Assembly (NCBI RefSeq): GCF_900086715.1
Contig: NZ_FLKH01000010.1
Coordinates: 372,001-436,000 of the forward strand
DNA from: Gracilibacillus timonensis
Lineage (GTDB): Bacteria > Bacillota > Bacilli > Bacillales > Amphibacillaceae
DNA: 64,000 nucleotides
Direction of reading: 5' to 3'
How positions within the stretch are numbered: position 1 is the stretch's first letter; every line of letters starts with the position of its first letter. The position numbers and the translations under genes were made by a program. The notes beneath the pieces were generated by a model. It did not search any database. It was not told the origin of the DNA and saw only the letters and a program-made list of their open reading frames with translations. Positions 54,575 to 62,497 of this stretch are shown here, piece by piece.

Positions 54575-55105
54575 TCATTTTTGATCAAAATGGTCAGAAA
54601 ATTTGGATAGTTTGATGCTGATTAGGGGATGGGAATATTCGGGTAGTTGAGCAAACACTTGATTCAGTAACCGCTTTAAAAAGACTTTCATGCACCCCTC
54701 CTAAAACTTCTATTTGTAACAAACCAACATAACTATTCTTCTGTTGCTTCTACTTGCTTACTTTAAAGGATTGCCTCACCGATATTCTCTTCTCCTTTGA
54801 TAAATTATAACTATGTTACTTTAAACAAAGGAGCCTACACGCTCTAGCTTGGTTACCATTGTATATTATTATATTCATCCAATTTCTATCAATTAGGTAA
54901 TTTTATCAGTTTTTATATTTTTTGTTATATTGTTAATTTATTTACAAACATTTATTTGATAAAGTAAAGCTTTATTAAGTGGAAATTGATAGGGTGTAAG
55001 AAAGAGAAGAGAAGCTGTATAGTAGGTAATGATCTAATCAACGAGCGCGATGTTTTAAATCATTTAGGAGAGCTAGAATTATTAAATCAGTCAAATCAAG
55101 TTTCC
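54575..55105. other. AT-rich intergenic region
   Basis: About 530 bases between the trp promoter and the DUF3800 gene. It contains long A/T stretches (54880-54970) and no gene with a ribosome site. Confidence 0.5.
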
Positions 55106-56071
55106 TTAGTTCAAAAGAAAAGAGTTCCTTCCAATACCTTCAATATGGTTTCTATATCCTAATAATTGGTTCCTTCTCGTATTAGGATATCCCATTATAT
55201 TACGTAAATCTTTAGTCTTAATTGAAGGATTAGTCAGCAAAATATCTTTCATTTTTGTTATTTCTTCTATATCATAGTTTGATTTATAAACGATAAAAGA
55301 GGAGAGGTAGTCACCTATATTTATTTCTTTTAATTCTTCACTACCCGTCCATTCAAATAATTTAATTTGCTTTTGGAAGCGATAAATATTGGCTTTTTCT
55401 ATAAGAACTCTATAAATTAAATCGCTTTTTATAATAGTTGAATTCGTATTATCCATATAACTTTTTTCGATGAGAAATACTACTATCCCCATAAAGGTAT
55501 CAATTATTTGTAATGGAATTGATTTTTTTGAATCAAGTGTAATTGATTTCATTACACGATAGTTTTTATTTCTATAGGCAGCATGTGCATTCATTTGCTC
55601 AACTAATTTTTCATTTAGATTAAGTTTTTCATACTCTTCATTATTGTCGATTTTTAATTTTACAGAAACTAGTTTGTCGTCTTTTGTTAAATCAGATAAA
55701 TCTCTTGTTAAGCCATAAAATAGCCGTTCAGGTATTTTAATATAGAACAAATTTCTCAATTCTTCTGTGTTTAAACCCAATCTAGCTGCTGAAGATAACG
55801 CATCTTCATTATTTACGATTAGAATATTTATTCTAAGCTCACTTGTTATAACGGCATTTAAAGTTTTAAAATACTTTTTTATGTTTGTATCTTTTGTATA
55901 TTTTGTAAAATGAAGCTCACTTTTTGAATGATTGTCTATATATATTTTTCTTATTATTTTCACTATCTCTGCTAAAGATTTATCTGAAGCACCATAAGCG
56001 CCGTAATATGAAAACCTTTCATTAAATTGGTCTATTTTGTTTGACTCGTCGAAATAAATTAGATAGTTCAT
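55106..56071 (-). CDS. DUF3800 domain protein
   Basis: A 321-residue protein beginning MNYLIYFDESNKIDQFN, the DUF3800 start with the conserved D-E-S that suggests an RNase H-like fold. HAAYRNKNYRVMKSITLDSK and PLQIIDTFMGIVVFLIE follow. The function is unknown; relatives are common on mobile and defence-rich DNA. The codon use is strikingly A/T-rich (many AAA, ATT, AAT) compared with the neighbouring trp genes, and the gene sits among non-coding DNA, both hints of transfer. AAGGAGG precedes the ATG. No partner gene is seen, so a defence role is only a possibility. Confidence 0.72.
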   Translation of the reverse strand: MNYLIYFDESNKIDQFNERFSYYGAYGASDKSLAEIVKIIRKIYIDNHSKSELHFTKYTKDTNIKKYFKTLNAVITSELRINILIVNNEDALSSAARLGLNTEELRNLFYIKIPERLFYGLTRDLSDLTKDDKLVSVKLKIDNNEEYEKLNLNEKLVEQMNAHAAYRNKNYRVMKSITLDSKKSIPLQIIDTFMGIVVFLIEKSYMDNTNSTIIKSDLIYRVLIEKANIYRFQKQIKLFEWTGSEELKEINIGDYLSSFIVYKSNYDIEEITKMKDILLTNPSIKTKDLRNIMGYPNTRRNQLLGYRNHIEGIGRNSFLLN

Positions 56072-56193
56072 TTTAACCTCCTTGTTTGCTAAATTATAAT
56101 ATTGACTTTCAATGAATAATAGTGTAATCTAAAGGTAATCTAGTGTTATTCCTTTGCTACCATTTCAGGCAGAGTTGTAACACAAGTGCACGT

Positions 56194-56246
56194 TGAATAG
56201 CTTTACCCCGCTACCGATTATTGCAGGGTTGAGCTATTTTTATTTT
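56194..56246 (+). terminator. Orphan intrinsic terminator
   Basis: AATAGCT...ACCC pairs with GGGT..AGCTATT over a long loop and ends TTTTTATTTT. No plus-strand gene lies upstream, so it may be left from a lost gene or close a small RNA. Confidence 0.55.
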
Positions 56247-56650
56247 AATAGGACATTTTTATCAAGAACCGGAACTTGCTTCTAGTTCTTTTTAATTATA
56301 TCAAACTACTGAATCTTTCACAAAACTTTGTTCATTTAATGGTCTTTTAAGGTTGGCACAAATTCACTGATTTTCACGGCTGGTAGATTTGATTTATGAG
56401 TATAACTTGTGGATAGATGTCATATGTACTGACCGTAGAGGACTGGATTGCTAACTAGTTGTAAAATTCTTCACAAAAGGAGTTTTAGCTTGTTGGTATA
56501 ACATGCAAGAAAAACCGGCCTCCATGCCACAACCCGGTCCTCGTTTTGCACGTCTCGGTTCATATAGGGTCTGTTTGCTGTCCATACAACGATAGGATCA
56601 CCAACAACTGACGATATGGGCTTGCACAAAGATGACAGTTCACCGAGTGG
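56247..56650. other. Non-coding stretch with a GC-richer patch
   Basis: 56500-56650 is richer in GC than both sides (ACCGGCCTCC, CCCGGTCCTCG). A 66-codon minus-strand frame crosses it without ribosome site or known domain. It is probably a relic of inserted DNA, origin not recognised. Confidence 0.4.
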
Positions 56651-56761
56651 AGTTACATGCTGAAGATCCATTTAATGAAGTTCAGCAGATTTCCAATCGC
56701 CTTGCAAAGGGTCTTGCGTCTGGGATTCTGTTACCTTGCATTTACAAATGAAACAAGCGAG

Positions 56762-57262
56762 GTGAAACTCATTAAGAAGTGGAGTATCTACCAAATCATT
56801 AGTATCTTCGTCTTGGCCTTATTTTTTATTTTTATAGAAATCAAAGGTCATGATCTTTTTTCTGCCTTTATATCATCCAGCCAAAGCGGCGCTATACAAT
56901 TAAGTATCTCGCTGTTTATTTTGGTGATTTTAGGATTTAATTATCTCATCGTTTATTTCCAAATCCAGAAGCATGAAGATTTCTTTCAGCATCGTTTTTG
57001 GAAAAAAGTCCCGGTTATTTTTACGATAACTGAAGTATTACTTATATGCCTGTTTATCTTTTTAGGCATTACCGGAGAGCTTCAGATCGGCGCTGAACAG
57101 AATGGATGGTTGATTTTTCTTTTTGCATCCTTGTTGATATCAGGTTTATATTGGATACTCGTATCATTCCTGTCGAAATCGAATAGCTCCGCAAAATCGG
57201 TTGTAACGCTGAGCTTTTTAGCTACGTTTGCGCTTATCTTTCTTTCCATTTTTTTGATTTAA
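56762..57262 (+). CDS. Small membrane protein of unknown function
   Basis: About 166 residues with five hydrophobic segments (from KKWSIYQIISIFVLALFFIF to LSFLATFALIFLSIFLI). No family was recognised. The start is unclear: the open frame reaches back to an ATG at 56657, but the first 35 residues are encoded by the GC-richer patch and look unrelated. The GTG at 56762 (MKLIKKWS) is adopted; an ATT at 56771 sits better behind AGGTG. It is followed by a hairpin and a convergent gene. Confidence 0.5.
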   Translation: MKLIKKWSIYQIISIFVLALFFIFIEIKGHDLFSAFISSSQSGAIQLSISLFILVILGFNYLIVYFQIQKHEDFFQHRFWKKVPVIFTITEVLLICLFIFLGITGELQIGAEQNGWLIFLFASLLISGLYWILVSFLSKSNSSAKSVVTLSFLATFALIFLSIFLI

Positions 57263-57268
57263 TAAGAT

Positions 57269-57301
57269 AGGTGAAATCTCTTGCAGTGGAGATTTCACCA
57301 T
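57269..57301. terminator. Hairpin between convergent genes
   Basis: GGTGAAATCTC pairs perfectly with GAGATTTCACC over 9 bases. The T-tails are weak on both strands, so efficiency is doubtful. Confidence 0.5.
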
Positions 57302-57307
57302 GGCACT

Positions 57308-57856
57308 TCAAAACTCAACAATCTCCTCGTCTATTTTCTCTCCTAAATGTCTTCCGGGCTGGTCAACACAGATCATGATTTGATCGCCCACTTCTAAAGA
57401 TAGGATCTGCTTCTCCTCCTGATTAGGTCCTAATACATGGACACTATCTGCTTCCTGTAATGTAGCGGATATCTCCGTTTCTCCTATCTTAGTAACCACC
57501 CTTAGTAATGGACGTTTTTCGATCTTGATTCTTCCAATGGCTAGAGAGCGCGTCTCTCCTTTCTCGTTAATCAGTGAAAGTCGATTTCCTGGCTGCAATT
57601 CCGCCAGATAAGCCGACTGCTCTCCTTCTTTGATCAAATAATGATGAATAGCTCCAACATTAATACGAAAAGGTCTTGCCGGGTAGGTATCCGTTGTGCG
57701 ATTCTCTGCTAACACGACCAAGTAACCATGACCTGTGTTGCCGACTAACAGCCCTTCTGTTGGTGCTAACTGATCGACAAAATCCAGACAGACGCGTGCC
57801 CCTTCGCCAATGCTTTCTATTTGCACCACTTCCGCTTCTTGTAATGAATGACCCAT
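57308..57856 (-). CDS. Stand-alone C-terminal domain of 3-dehydroquinate synthase II family
   Basis: A 182-residue protein matching the C-terminal half of archaeal-type DHQ synthase II (PF01959). GEGARVCLDFVDQLAPTEGL, LVGNTGHGYLVV, PARPFRINVGAIHHYLI, IGRIKIEKRPLLRVV and the end GRHLGEKIDEEIVEF follow the family consensus in order. Full enzymes have about 350-380 residues and carry their N-terminal half ahead of this. The ATG at 57856 has GAGGGGGAG upstream, so the short form is a genuine gene rather than a truncated frame. It should not make dehydroquinate alone; a different reaction or a separate partner is likely. The gene stands alone. Confidence 0.78.
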   Translation of the reverse strand: MGHSLQEAEVVQIESIGEGARVCLDFVDQLAPTEGLLVGNTGHGYLVVLAENRTTDTYPARPFRINVGAIHHYLIKEGEQSAYLAELQPGNRLSLINEKGETRSLAIGRIKIEKRPLLRVVTKIGETEISATLQEADSVHVLGPNQEEKQILSLEVGDQIMICVDQPGRHLGEKIDEEIVEF

Positions 57857-57963
57857 GAAGTCTCCCCCTCTTTTTTTTTGAAATATTTCCACAAAATTTC
57901 TATAGTTTTTATGCTCTCTATGATATACAATATAGTTTGGATTGACAAATGGAGGGATGGCTC

Positions 57964-58083
57964 ATGAGAAAATTATTGATTGTGTTATTTCTTCTATTAA
58001 TCACTGGCTTCAGCGTGTTGGGTTTCTCGATGGAAAGCCAGACCATCAATAATGACTCGGTCGAATTGGAGCAAGAGGAATAG
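57964..58083 (+). CDS. 39-residue membrane or secreted peptide
   Basis: ATG at 57964 with GGAGG nine bases upstream opens a short frame. It has a basic start (MRKLLIVLFLLLITGF), a hydrophobic core, and a short acidic tail ending VELEQEE. It could be a signal-peptide-like peptide or a one-helix membrane protein. No family was recognised, and a plausible leader TATGATATAC lies upstream. Its reality rests on the ribosome site and signal-like composition. Confidence 0.55.
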   Translation: MRKLLIVLFLLLITGFSVLGFSMESQTINNDSVELEQEE

Positions 58084-58130
58084 AGGATATAGCAGAAAAA
58101 AGGTGATAGATCTTGACCTTTGTTAAAAAT

Positions 58131-58166
58131 AAAGAAGCTGGCTCTCTCATGGAACCAGCTTCTTCG
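58131..58166 (-). terminator. Intrinsic terminator of the second oxidoreductase gene
   Basis: AAGAAGCTGG pairs perfectly with CCAGCTTCTT over 13 bases; the minus-strand tail is TTATTTTT. Confidence 0.85.
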
Positions 58167-58178
58167 TTTCTATCTTTA

Positions 58179-59468
58179 TTAACGCTTTAAATCAACCAAA
58201 CTATCTACCTTTACAGCCTGCCCTGTTGCCAATGACTGATTCCCTGCAATTCCCGTCAAGATAGAGATAGCACCATCCACATGAGAAGCAGCACGATGGA
58301 AGGCATCTTCTTTTGGATCGCCAAATAGATCATGTAATAATTCTGGATCACCGCCGCCGTGACCTCCTGCTTTTTCTTCAATTTCTACTTCATAAGGCTC
58401 ACCAAACATCGGAATAACACGGAGTGACTTTTGTTTTAATTTACCCTCGTCACTTTTTTCACCGCCTGAGTTAATATAAGACTGTTCTCCAACAGATAGT
58501 TCAATGCGCCCTTTTGTTCCGTTAAAGGCAATTTGGAATCCTTCCCATGGCAGATAAGCATTTAAGGAATAGGTTAGAATTGCTTTGTTTTTATAGGTCA
58601 CGTTGACACCAAGGGTATCTTCTATATTAATACCATCACCAAAGACACTTTGATCGCGATGGTAACCATCTTCATGCTCTGCATCCAGATACATCCCTCT
58701 TAAATGCGGATTGCTTTCCATATCAATCGCAAATGGATCTTCTTTCGCCACCTCACTGCCATAAGCTCGTTCATAAAACTTGGTCACACCACGCTCTTCA
58801 GCATTTTCCTTTCCATAGAAACGCAGACCGCCTGTCGCATAGACTATATCAGGCTCGGTATCCAGCCAAAAATTAACCAGATCAAAATGATGGGTTGATT
58901 TATGCACAAGCAGGCCGCCGCTATTACGTTTATCACGATGCCACCTGCGGAAATAATCCGCGCCATGTTGCGTATCCAGCGCCCATTCAAAATGGACAGA
59001 ATTTACCCTGCCGATCACCTGATCACGTATTAATTCACGTACTTTTGTGTTATGTGGAGCATAACGATAGTTAAAGGTAACTCGCACCTGCTGACCAGTA
59101 CGCTCTACCGCATCAATAATTGCTTGTGTTTTCTCCGCATCGACGGTCATTGGTTTTTCGGTAATGACATCACACCCTAGCTCCAATGCCTTGATAATAT
59201 AACGATGATGCGTACGGTCCATGGAGGTAACAATCACAATATCCGGCTGCTCCTCCTTGATCATCTCCTCAAATCGCGAAGCTAAATAAGTACGGACTTT
59301 CGCTGCTCCATAAGATGCTTCCAACAAATGATTGGCATAGTCCATCCGCGTCTGATTCACATCACAAAAAGCCATTAGCTCACAAGTTTGCTGAAAATCT
59401 CGAACCATCGACCCATAAAAAAATTCCGCACGTCCACCTGTCCCTACCAGTACATACTTTTTCTTCAC
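58179..59468 (-). CDS. Gfo/Idh/MocA family oxidoreductase, long form
   Basis: A 429-residue NAD(P)-dependent dehydrogenase. The Rossmann motif is YVLVGTGGRAEFFYGSM. VTSMDRTHHRYIIKALELGC and DVITEKPMTVDAEKTQAII carry the EKP catalytic lysine. FNYRYAPHNTKVRELI and LLVHKSTHHFDLVNFWL supply the substrate histidines. The length, and a long insert around residues 225-270, place it with the glycoside-linked branch of the family. The GTG at 59468 has GAGAGGTG six to seven bases upstream; another GTG three codons earlier overlaps that site. A 20-bp palindrome lies just before it. Confidence 0.85.
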   Translation of the reverse strand: MKKKYVLVGTGGRAEFFYGSMVRDFQQTCELMAFCDVNQTRMDYANHLLEASYGAAKVRTYLASRFEEMIKEEQPDIVIVTSMDRTHHRYIIKALELGCDVITEKPMTVDAEKTQAIIDAVERTGQQVRVTFNYRYAPHNTKVRELIRDQVIGRVNSVHFEWALDTQHGADYFRRWHRDKRNSGGLLVHKSTHHFDLVNFWLDTEPDIVYATGGLRFYGKENAEERGVTKFYERAYGSEVAKEDPFAIDMESNPHLRGMYLDAEHEDGYHRDQSVFGDGINIEDTLGVNVTYKNKAILTYSLNAYLPWEGFQIAFNGTKGRIELSVGEQSYINSGGEKSDEGKLKQKSLRVIPMFGEPYEVEIEEKAGGHGGGDPELLHDLFGDPKEDAFHRAASHVDGAISILTGIAGNQSLATGQAVKVDSLVDLKR

Positions 59469-59499
59469 TTTTTGCACCTCTCATTTTTTGTAATCGCTT

Positions 59500-59519
59500 A
59501 AATAACAACGTTGTTATTT
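59500..59519. promoter_or_regulatory. Perfect 20-bp palindrome before the oxidoreductase gene
   Basis: AAATAACAAC followed by GTTGTTATTT, 32 bases before the start codon. A central-CG dyad of this kind is typical of LacI-family operators. No regulator gene is adjacent. Confidence 0.6.
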
Positions 59520-59787
59520 TAGTTTAAAGGACATCACAAAAAATAGCAAGTGCTTTTTTATCTTTAAAAATTCAAGAAATAGTTATCGATACTTTAGCTG
59601 GAGGGATTGTTTTAATCTCTCTCAATTAATTATCAAACATCTATTATCGTGCTTAACCTGTACTTTTCGCCCATAAAATAACTGCTTATTATTCTAAAAT
59701 AAGTTTATATTATCTTAATTTTGGGAATTTACATAATACATAAACAGTGAATCATTGATTATTTACAGCTGTGGGATTTGCGTCAAA
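59520..59787. other. AT-rich intergenic region
   Basis: Promoter region of the oxidoreductase gene and downstream DNA of the LysM-3D gene. No gene is visible. Confidence 0.5.
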
Positions 59788-59824
59788 AATAAAAACTCCC
59801 TCACATGGCGGTGTGAGAGAGTTA
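59788..59824 (-). terminator. Intrinsic terminator of the LysM-3D gene
   Basis: On the minus strand AACTCTCTCACA pairs with TGTGAGGGAGTT (one G-T pair) and runs into TTTATTTTTG. Confidence 0.85.
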
Positions 59825-59841
59825 AGTAATAAATGTGGTTA

Positions 59842-60693
59842 TTAATCTAAAATAGTAACTTCTACAGAGCGAACGCCCCAGCTGTATGCCTCATCTTTTG
59901 TTGGCACATGCACATCAATTTTGTTTCCATTGATCGCACCGCCAGTATCGCCTGCAATTGCTTCACCGTAACCTTCTACATGTACTCTAGAACCTAATGG
60001 AATCACGTTCGGATCTACTGCAATCACCTTTTCGTTTGGATTGGCATTCAAGTCAATACCTGTTGCAGTAATTCCAGAACATCCATCACATTGTCCAGTA
60101 TAGGCAGTAGCCGTTACGTTGATAGTTTCTCCACTTTGCTGAGAAGAATCGGATTCTGTTGATGGTGTTTCGGCCGTTTGTTCTTCAGCAGGAGCACTAG
60201 TTGGTTCCGCTGTAACTTCTTCTTCCTTAGGTTGTTCTTGCTCAACTGGTTCTTGCTGAGGTTCTTCTTGTTGAGGTTCCTCTGCAGTTTCTTGTTGAGG
60301 TTGTTCTTGCTTCGGTTCAGTGGAAGGAGCTGCTTCCTTGTTAGACTCTTCAATCGTTAATTCTTGTCCAATTTGGATAATATGTGAGTCAAGGTTGTTC
60401 CAATCTTTGAGGTCTTTTACTTTTACCCCATGTTCTTTAGCAATCTCACCTAGGGTTTCTCCTTTTTCTACCACATGTATTTCTTCTTTATCTATCTGTA
60501 AGATTTGGTTTGGATGAATGATGGTTGAATCTAGTTGATTAAGATCCTTCAATTCCGCAACTGATGTGTTATTTTCATCAGCAATGGACCACAAGTTATC
60601 ACCTTGTTCCACCTCATATTCTGCTGCAGAGATTGGTAAAGCAATACAAAAACTAGTTGCTACAACGCCCATTGACATTAAAACTTTTTTCAT
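59842..60693 (-). CDS. yocH: Secreted LysM-3D domain cell wall protein (YocH-like)
   Basis: A 283-residue exported protein. The signal peptide MKKVLMSMGVVATSFCIALP ends at ISAAE. Two LysM peptidoglycan-binding domains follow at about residues 25-68 (EYEVEQGDNLWSIADENN) and 72-115 (IHVVEKGETLGEIAKEHG). A Q/E/P-rich linker of about 70 residues comes next, then a 3D domain (about 193-283) with VTATAYTG, GSRVHVEGYGEAIAGDTGG and IDVHVPTKDEAYSWGVRSV, including the three Asp residues of a MltA-like lytic enzyme. GGAGGCAAC precedes the ATG. YocH of Bacillus subtilis is WalR-controlled. Confidence 0.88.
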   Translation of the reverse strand: MKKVLMSMGVVATSFCIALPISAAEYEVEQGDNLWSIADENNTSVAELKDLNQLDSTIIHPNQILQIDKEEIHVVEKGETLGEIAKEHGVKVKDLKDWNNLDSHIIQIGQELTIEESNKEAAPSTEPKQEQPQQETAEEPQQEEPQQEPVEQEQPKEEEVTAEPTSAPAEEQTAETPSTESDSSQQSGETINVTATAYTGQCDGCSGITATGIDLNANPNEKVIAVDPNVIPLGSRVHVEGYGEAIAGDTGGAINGNKIDVHVPTKDEAYSWGVRSVEVTILD

Positions 60694-60771
60694 CAATGTT
60701 GCCTCCTTTCATGTTGACAAGCCCCAATATAACACACAAAAATAGCTCTGTGGTTACACTGAGATTAAGAG

Positions 60772-60799
60772 TTTGTAACAAAGATTACGATGTTACAAA
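60772..60799. promoter_or_regulatory. Inverted repeat upstream of the LysM-3D gene
   Basis: TTTGTAACA and TGTTACAAA, exact complements 10 bases apart. TGTAAC/TGTTAC hexamers resemble WalR half sites, but WalR boxes are direct repeats with 5-base spacing, so the binder is uncertain. Confidence 0.45.
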
Positions 60800-60978
60800 A
60801 GCTTGTCACACTCGTCATTATTGGGCAACATTGCTAGATTTTATACATGGTTTCGCAATATTTTTTTCATTTTATGTTATTTTTGCAAGCTGACTGGCTT
60901 TTTATTTGGCTGCAAAGGACATATCCTAAATTTACAAAAACTTAACCTGTGCTTAACTACTGCTTTGCAATCCTTTGC

Positions 60979-61077
60979 TATACTATAGTTGTTCCAAGTT
61001 ATCATGCTTTACATTTTCCTCGCAAAACAGTGTCCCTTTTTGACCAACAGTTTTAGAAGGCTGTGGGTCTTTTTTTG
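60979..61077 (+). ncRNA. Possible small RNA, short transcription unit without gene
   Basis: A TATACT -10-like box at 60979-60984 (weak -35) is followed 57 bases later by a strong terminator. GACCAACAG (61042-61050) pairs with CTGTGGGTC (61061-61069), followed by TTTTTTTT. No open frame with a ribosome site lies between. The terminator is certain; the transcript is inference. Confidence 0.4.
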
Positions 61078-61124
61078 TTCAAGTTAATCGTTTTTCACAT
61101 TTCTTTATCATTGGCGGGTCCTCT

Positions 61125-61304
61125 TTACTTTTTAAAATGATTATCCACTAGAGGCTTACCGTCTTGATCAACCATAACAGTCAATCCAGCCCCATAGCCT
61201 TCTTGATGCAGCATATACAAAACACCTGTCTCATTATCACGAATAACCTTAGTAACCTTCTATTTTCCTTGAGTATAAACTTCTTCAAAACGATTATCTG
61301 ACAT
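61125..61304 (-). pseudogene. DUF6440-like small protein gene with an internal stop
   Basis: ATG at 61304 with GAGGAG upstream opens MSDNRFEEVYTQGK. Codon 15 is TAG (61262-61260), and the frame then continues KVTKVIRDNETGVLYMLHQE and GAGLTVMVDQDGKPLVDNHF to a normal TAA at 61125. Apart from the single amber codon it is a complete 59-codon gene of the DUF6440 kind as I know it. The most likely cause is a point mutation (for instance from a Glu, Gln or Lys codon); a sequencing error is possible. Confidence 0.7.
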
Positions 61305-61434
61305 TATTACACTCCTCATTTGTTTTTTTGATTCAAGTTTCACACAACTAGTTGCACTCACTTATCTGCCACTTTTTCACATTGTTTCATTGTCTAAAAA
61401 TCAAAATAATTGATATGATTATAAACAGAAAAGA

Positions 61435-61800
61435 TTAAACTGGTTTTCTATTGTGTATGTTTCCTAGTTTCTTTCTGAAAAGATAACCTACTAAAAGGCC
61501 AACACCAGCGACGATCCCATAAAGAACAAAGTAAACAAGGGCCGATTCATTCCAAATGGTATAACAAGACAATAAGTATAGAAGCGCTATGATAAGCAAA
61601 TTCACCCAATCAAAACCATACTTGTAAGTGATGTAACAAACACCAAAAAAGACAGCAATGGAATTAAGTAGAAATAAATCAATGATAGCAAGTGCTAATC
61701 CATCCTCTACTTGCTCCATCATAAAGTAAGGGACAATGAGAAAAGTCAGCAGGTAAATCAATACAGGTAGCCAATATTTACGTAAGAGATCCATATTCAT
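61435..61800 (-). CDS. Small four-helix membrane protein, unknown family
   Basis: A 121-residue protein with four hydrophobic segments (about 9-28, 36-60, 65-83 and 86-108) and a basic tail (FRKKLGNIHNRKPV) that should be cytoplasmic. AGGAAGGAG precedes the ATG. No domain was recognised, and it has no close neighbour on its strand. Confidence 0.6.
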   Translation of the reverse strand: MNMDLLRKYWLPVLIYLLTFLIVPYFMMEQVEDGLALAIIDLFLLNSIAVFFGVCYITYKYGFDWVNLLIIALLYLLSCYTIWNESALVYFVLYGIVAGVGLLVGYLFRKKLGNIHNRKPV

Positions 61801-62047
61801 GCTCCTTCCTAATGTTAACTAAGAATGATTTTATGAACGCCATTTAACCTCTTACGTTCACACCTGACTAATTATCTTGTCTATATATTCATTGTAATAC
61901 GTGGAATACAGTAAAACAATGCACAAAATGAATGCCTTTTCTATTCATTACAATCGTTATTGCACCTAGAAGTTTACATAGAGAACGCTTGCTAATCATG
62001 GTATACTATCTACATAATACCTATTTTTTAATTAGGAGGTACCATAC

Positions 62048-62431
62048 GTGAGACAAGTCAAATACTACATGTCCATTGCCCTATTTTTATTTATTCTAAC
62101 TGGATGCACAAGTCAAGCTGCCGAAACAACAGAAACTGATATAAAAAAGCTTCTGAATCAATATCTCGAAGCGCTGGAGGAGAATGACACGGAAGTATTA
62201 CTTCAATCTAGCAGAGATGTCAGATTTCCCAATAAAGAAGATCAAAGAGAGGCCTATGATACCATGAGTCAAGATATAACAGACACAAACATAGTAAACA
62301 TACAGCAAGTAAAGGCTCAGGAATATGAAGCAACGGTAAAAATAGAAGAAGATGGAAAATCAATAGAGACAACATTCCCTATTCGCCGTGCAGATAACGA
62401 ATGGAACATCATTGTGGGGCAAGATTATTAA
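62048..62431 (+). CDS. Small lipoprotein, unknown function
   Basis: A 127-residue protein with signal peptide (VKYYMSIALFLFILTGC) and lipobox LTGC. The mature part is acidic and resembles an NTF2-like/DUF4878 fold: DIKKLLNQYLEALEENDTEV, with the end NEWNIIVGQDY. Such lipoproteins have no defined role. The GTG start has TAGGAGG seven to eight bases upstream. Single gene, with a hairpin shared with the convergent nitroreductase. Confidence 0.68.
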   Translation: MRQVKYYMSIALFLFILTGCTSQAAETTETDIKKLLNQYLEALEENDTEVLLQSSRDVRFPNKEDQREAYDTMSQDITDTNIVNIQQVKAQEYEATVKIEEDGKSIETTFPIRRADNEWNIIVGQDY

Positions 62432-62455
62432 TTAAAAAAAGCTCAGCTTATGCAA

Positions 62456-62488
62456 AACCCCCCCTTTCACATTAAAAAAGGGGGTTAA
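62456..62488. terminator. Bidirectional terminator
   Basis: AACCCCCCCTTT pairs with AAAAAAGGGGGTT over a short loop, between the lipoprotein gene and the nitroreductase gene. Confidence 0.7.
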
Positions 62489-62497
62489 GCATCTTAC

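Noticed and set aside
55020-55164. Plus-strand frame reading into the end of the DUF3800 gene
   Set aside because: No start with a ribosome site, and it overlaps a supported gene on the other strand.
55106-56071. DUF3800 gene as part of a multi-gene phage defence system
   Set aside because: No adjacent effector, nuclease, methylase or sensor gene is present; only a solitary gene can be supported.
56471-56671. 66-codon minus-strand frame in the GC-richer patch
   Set aside because: No ribosome site and no family recognised; probably relic DNA.
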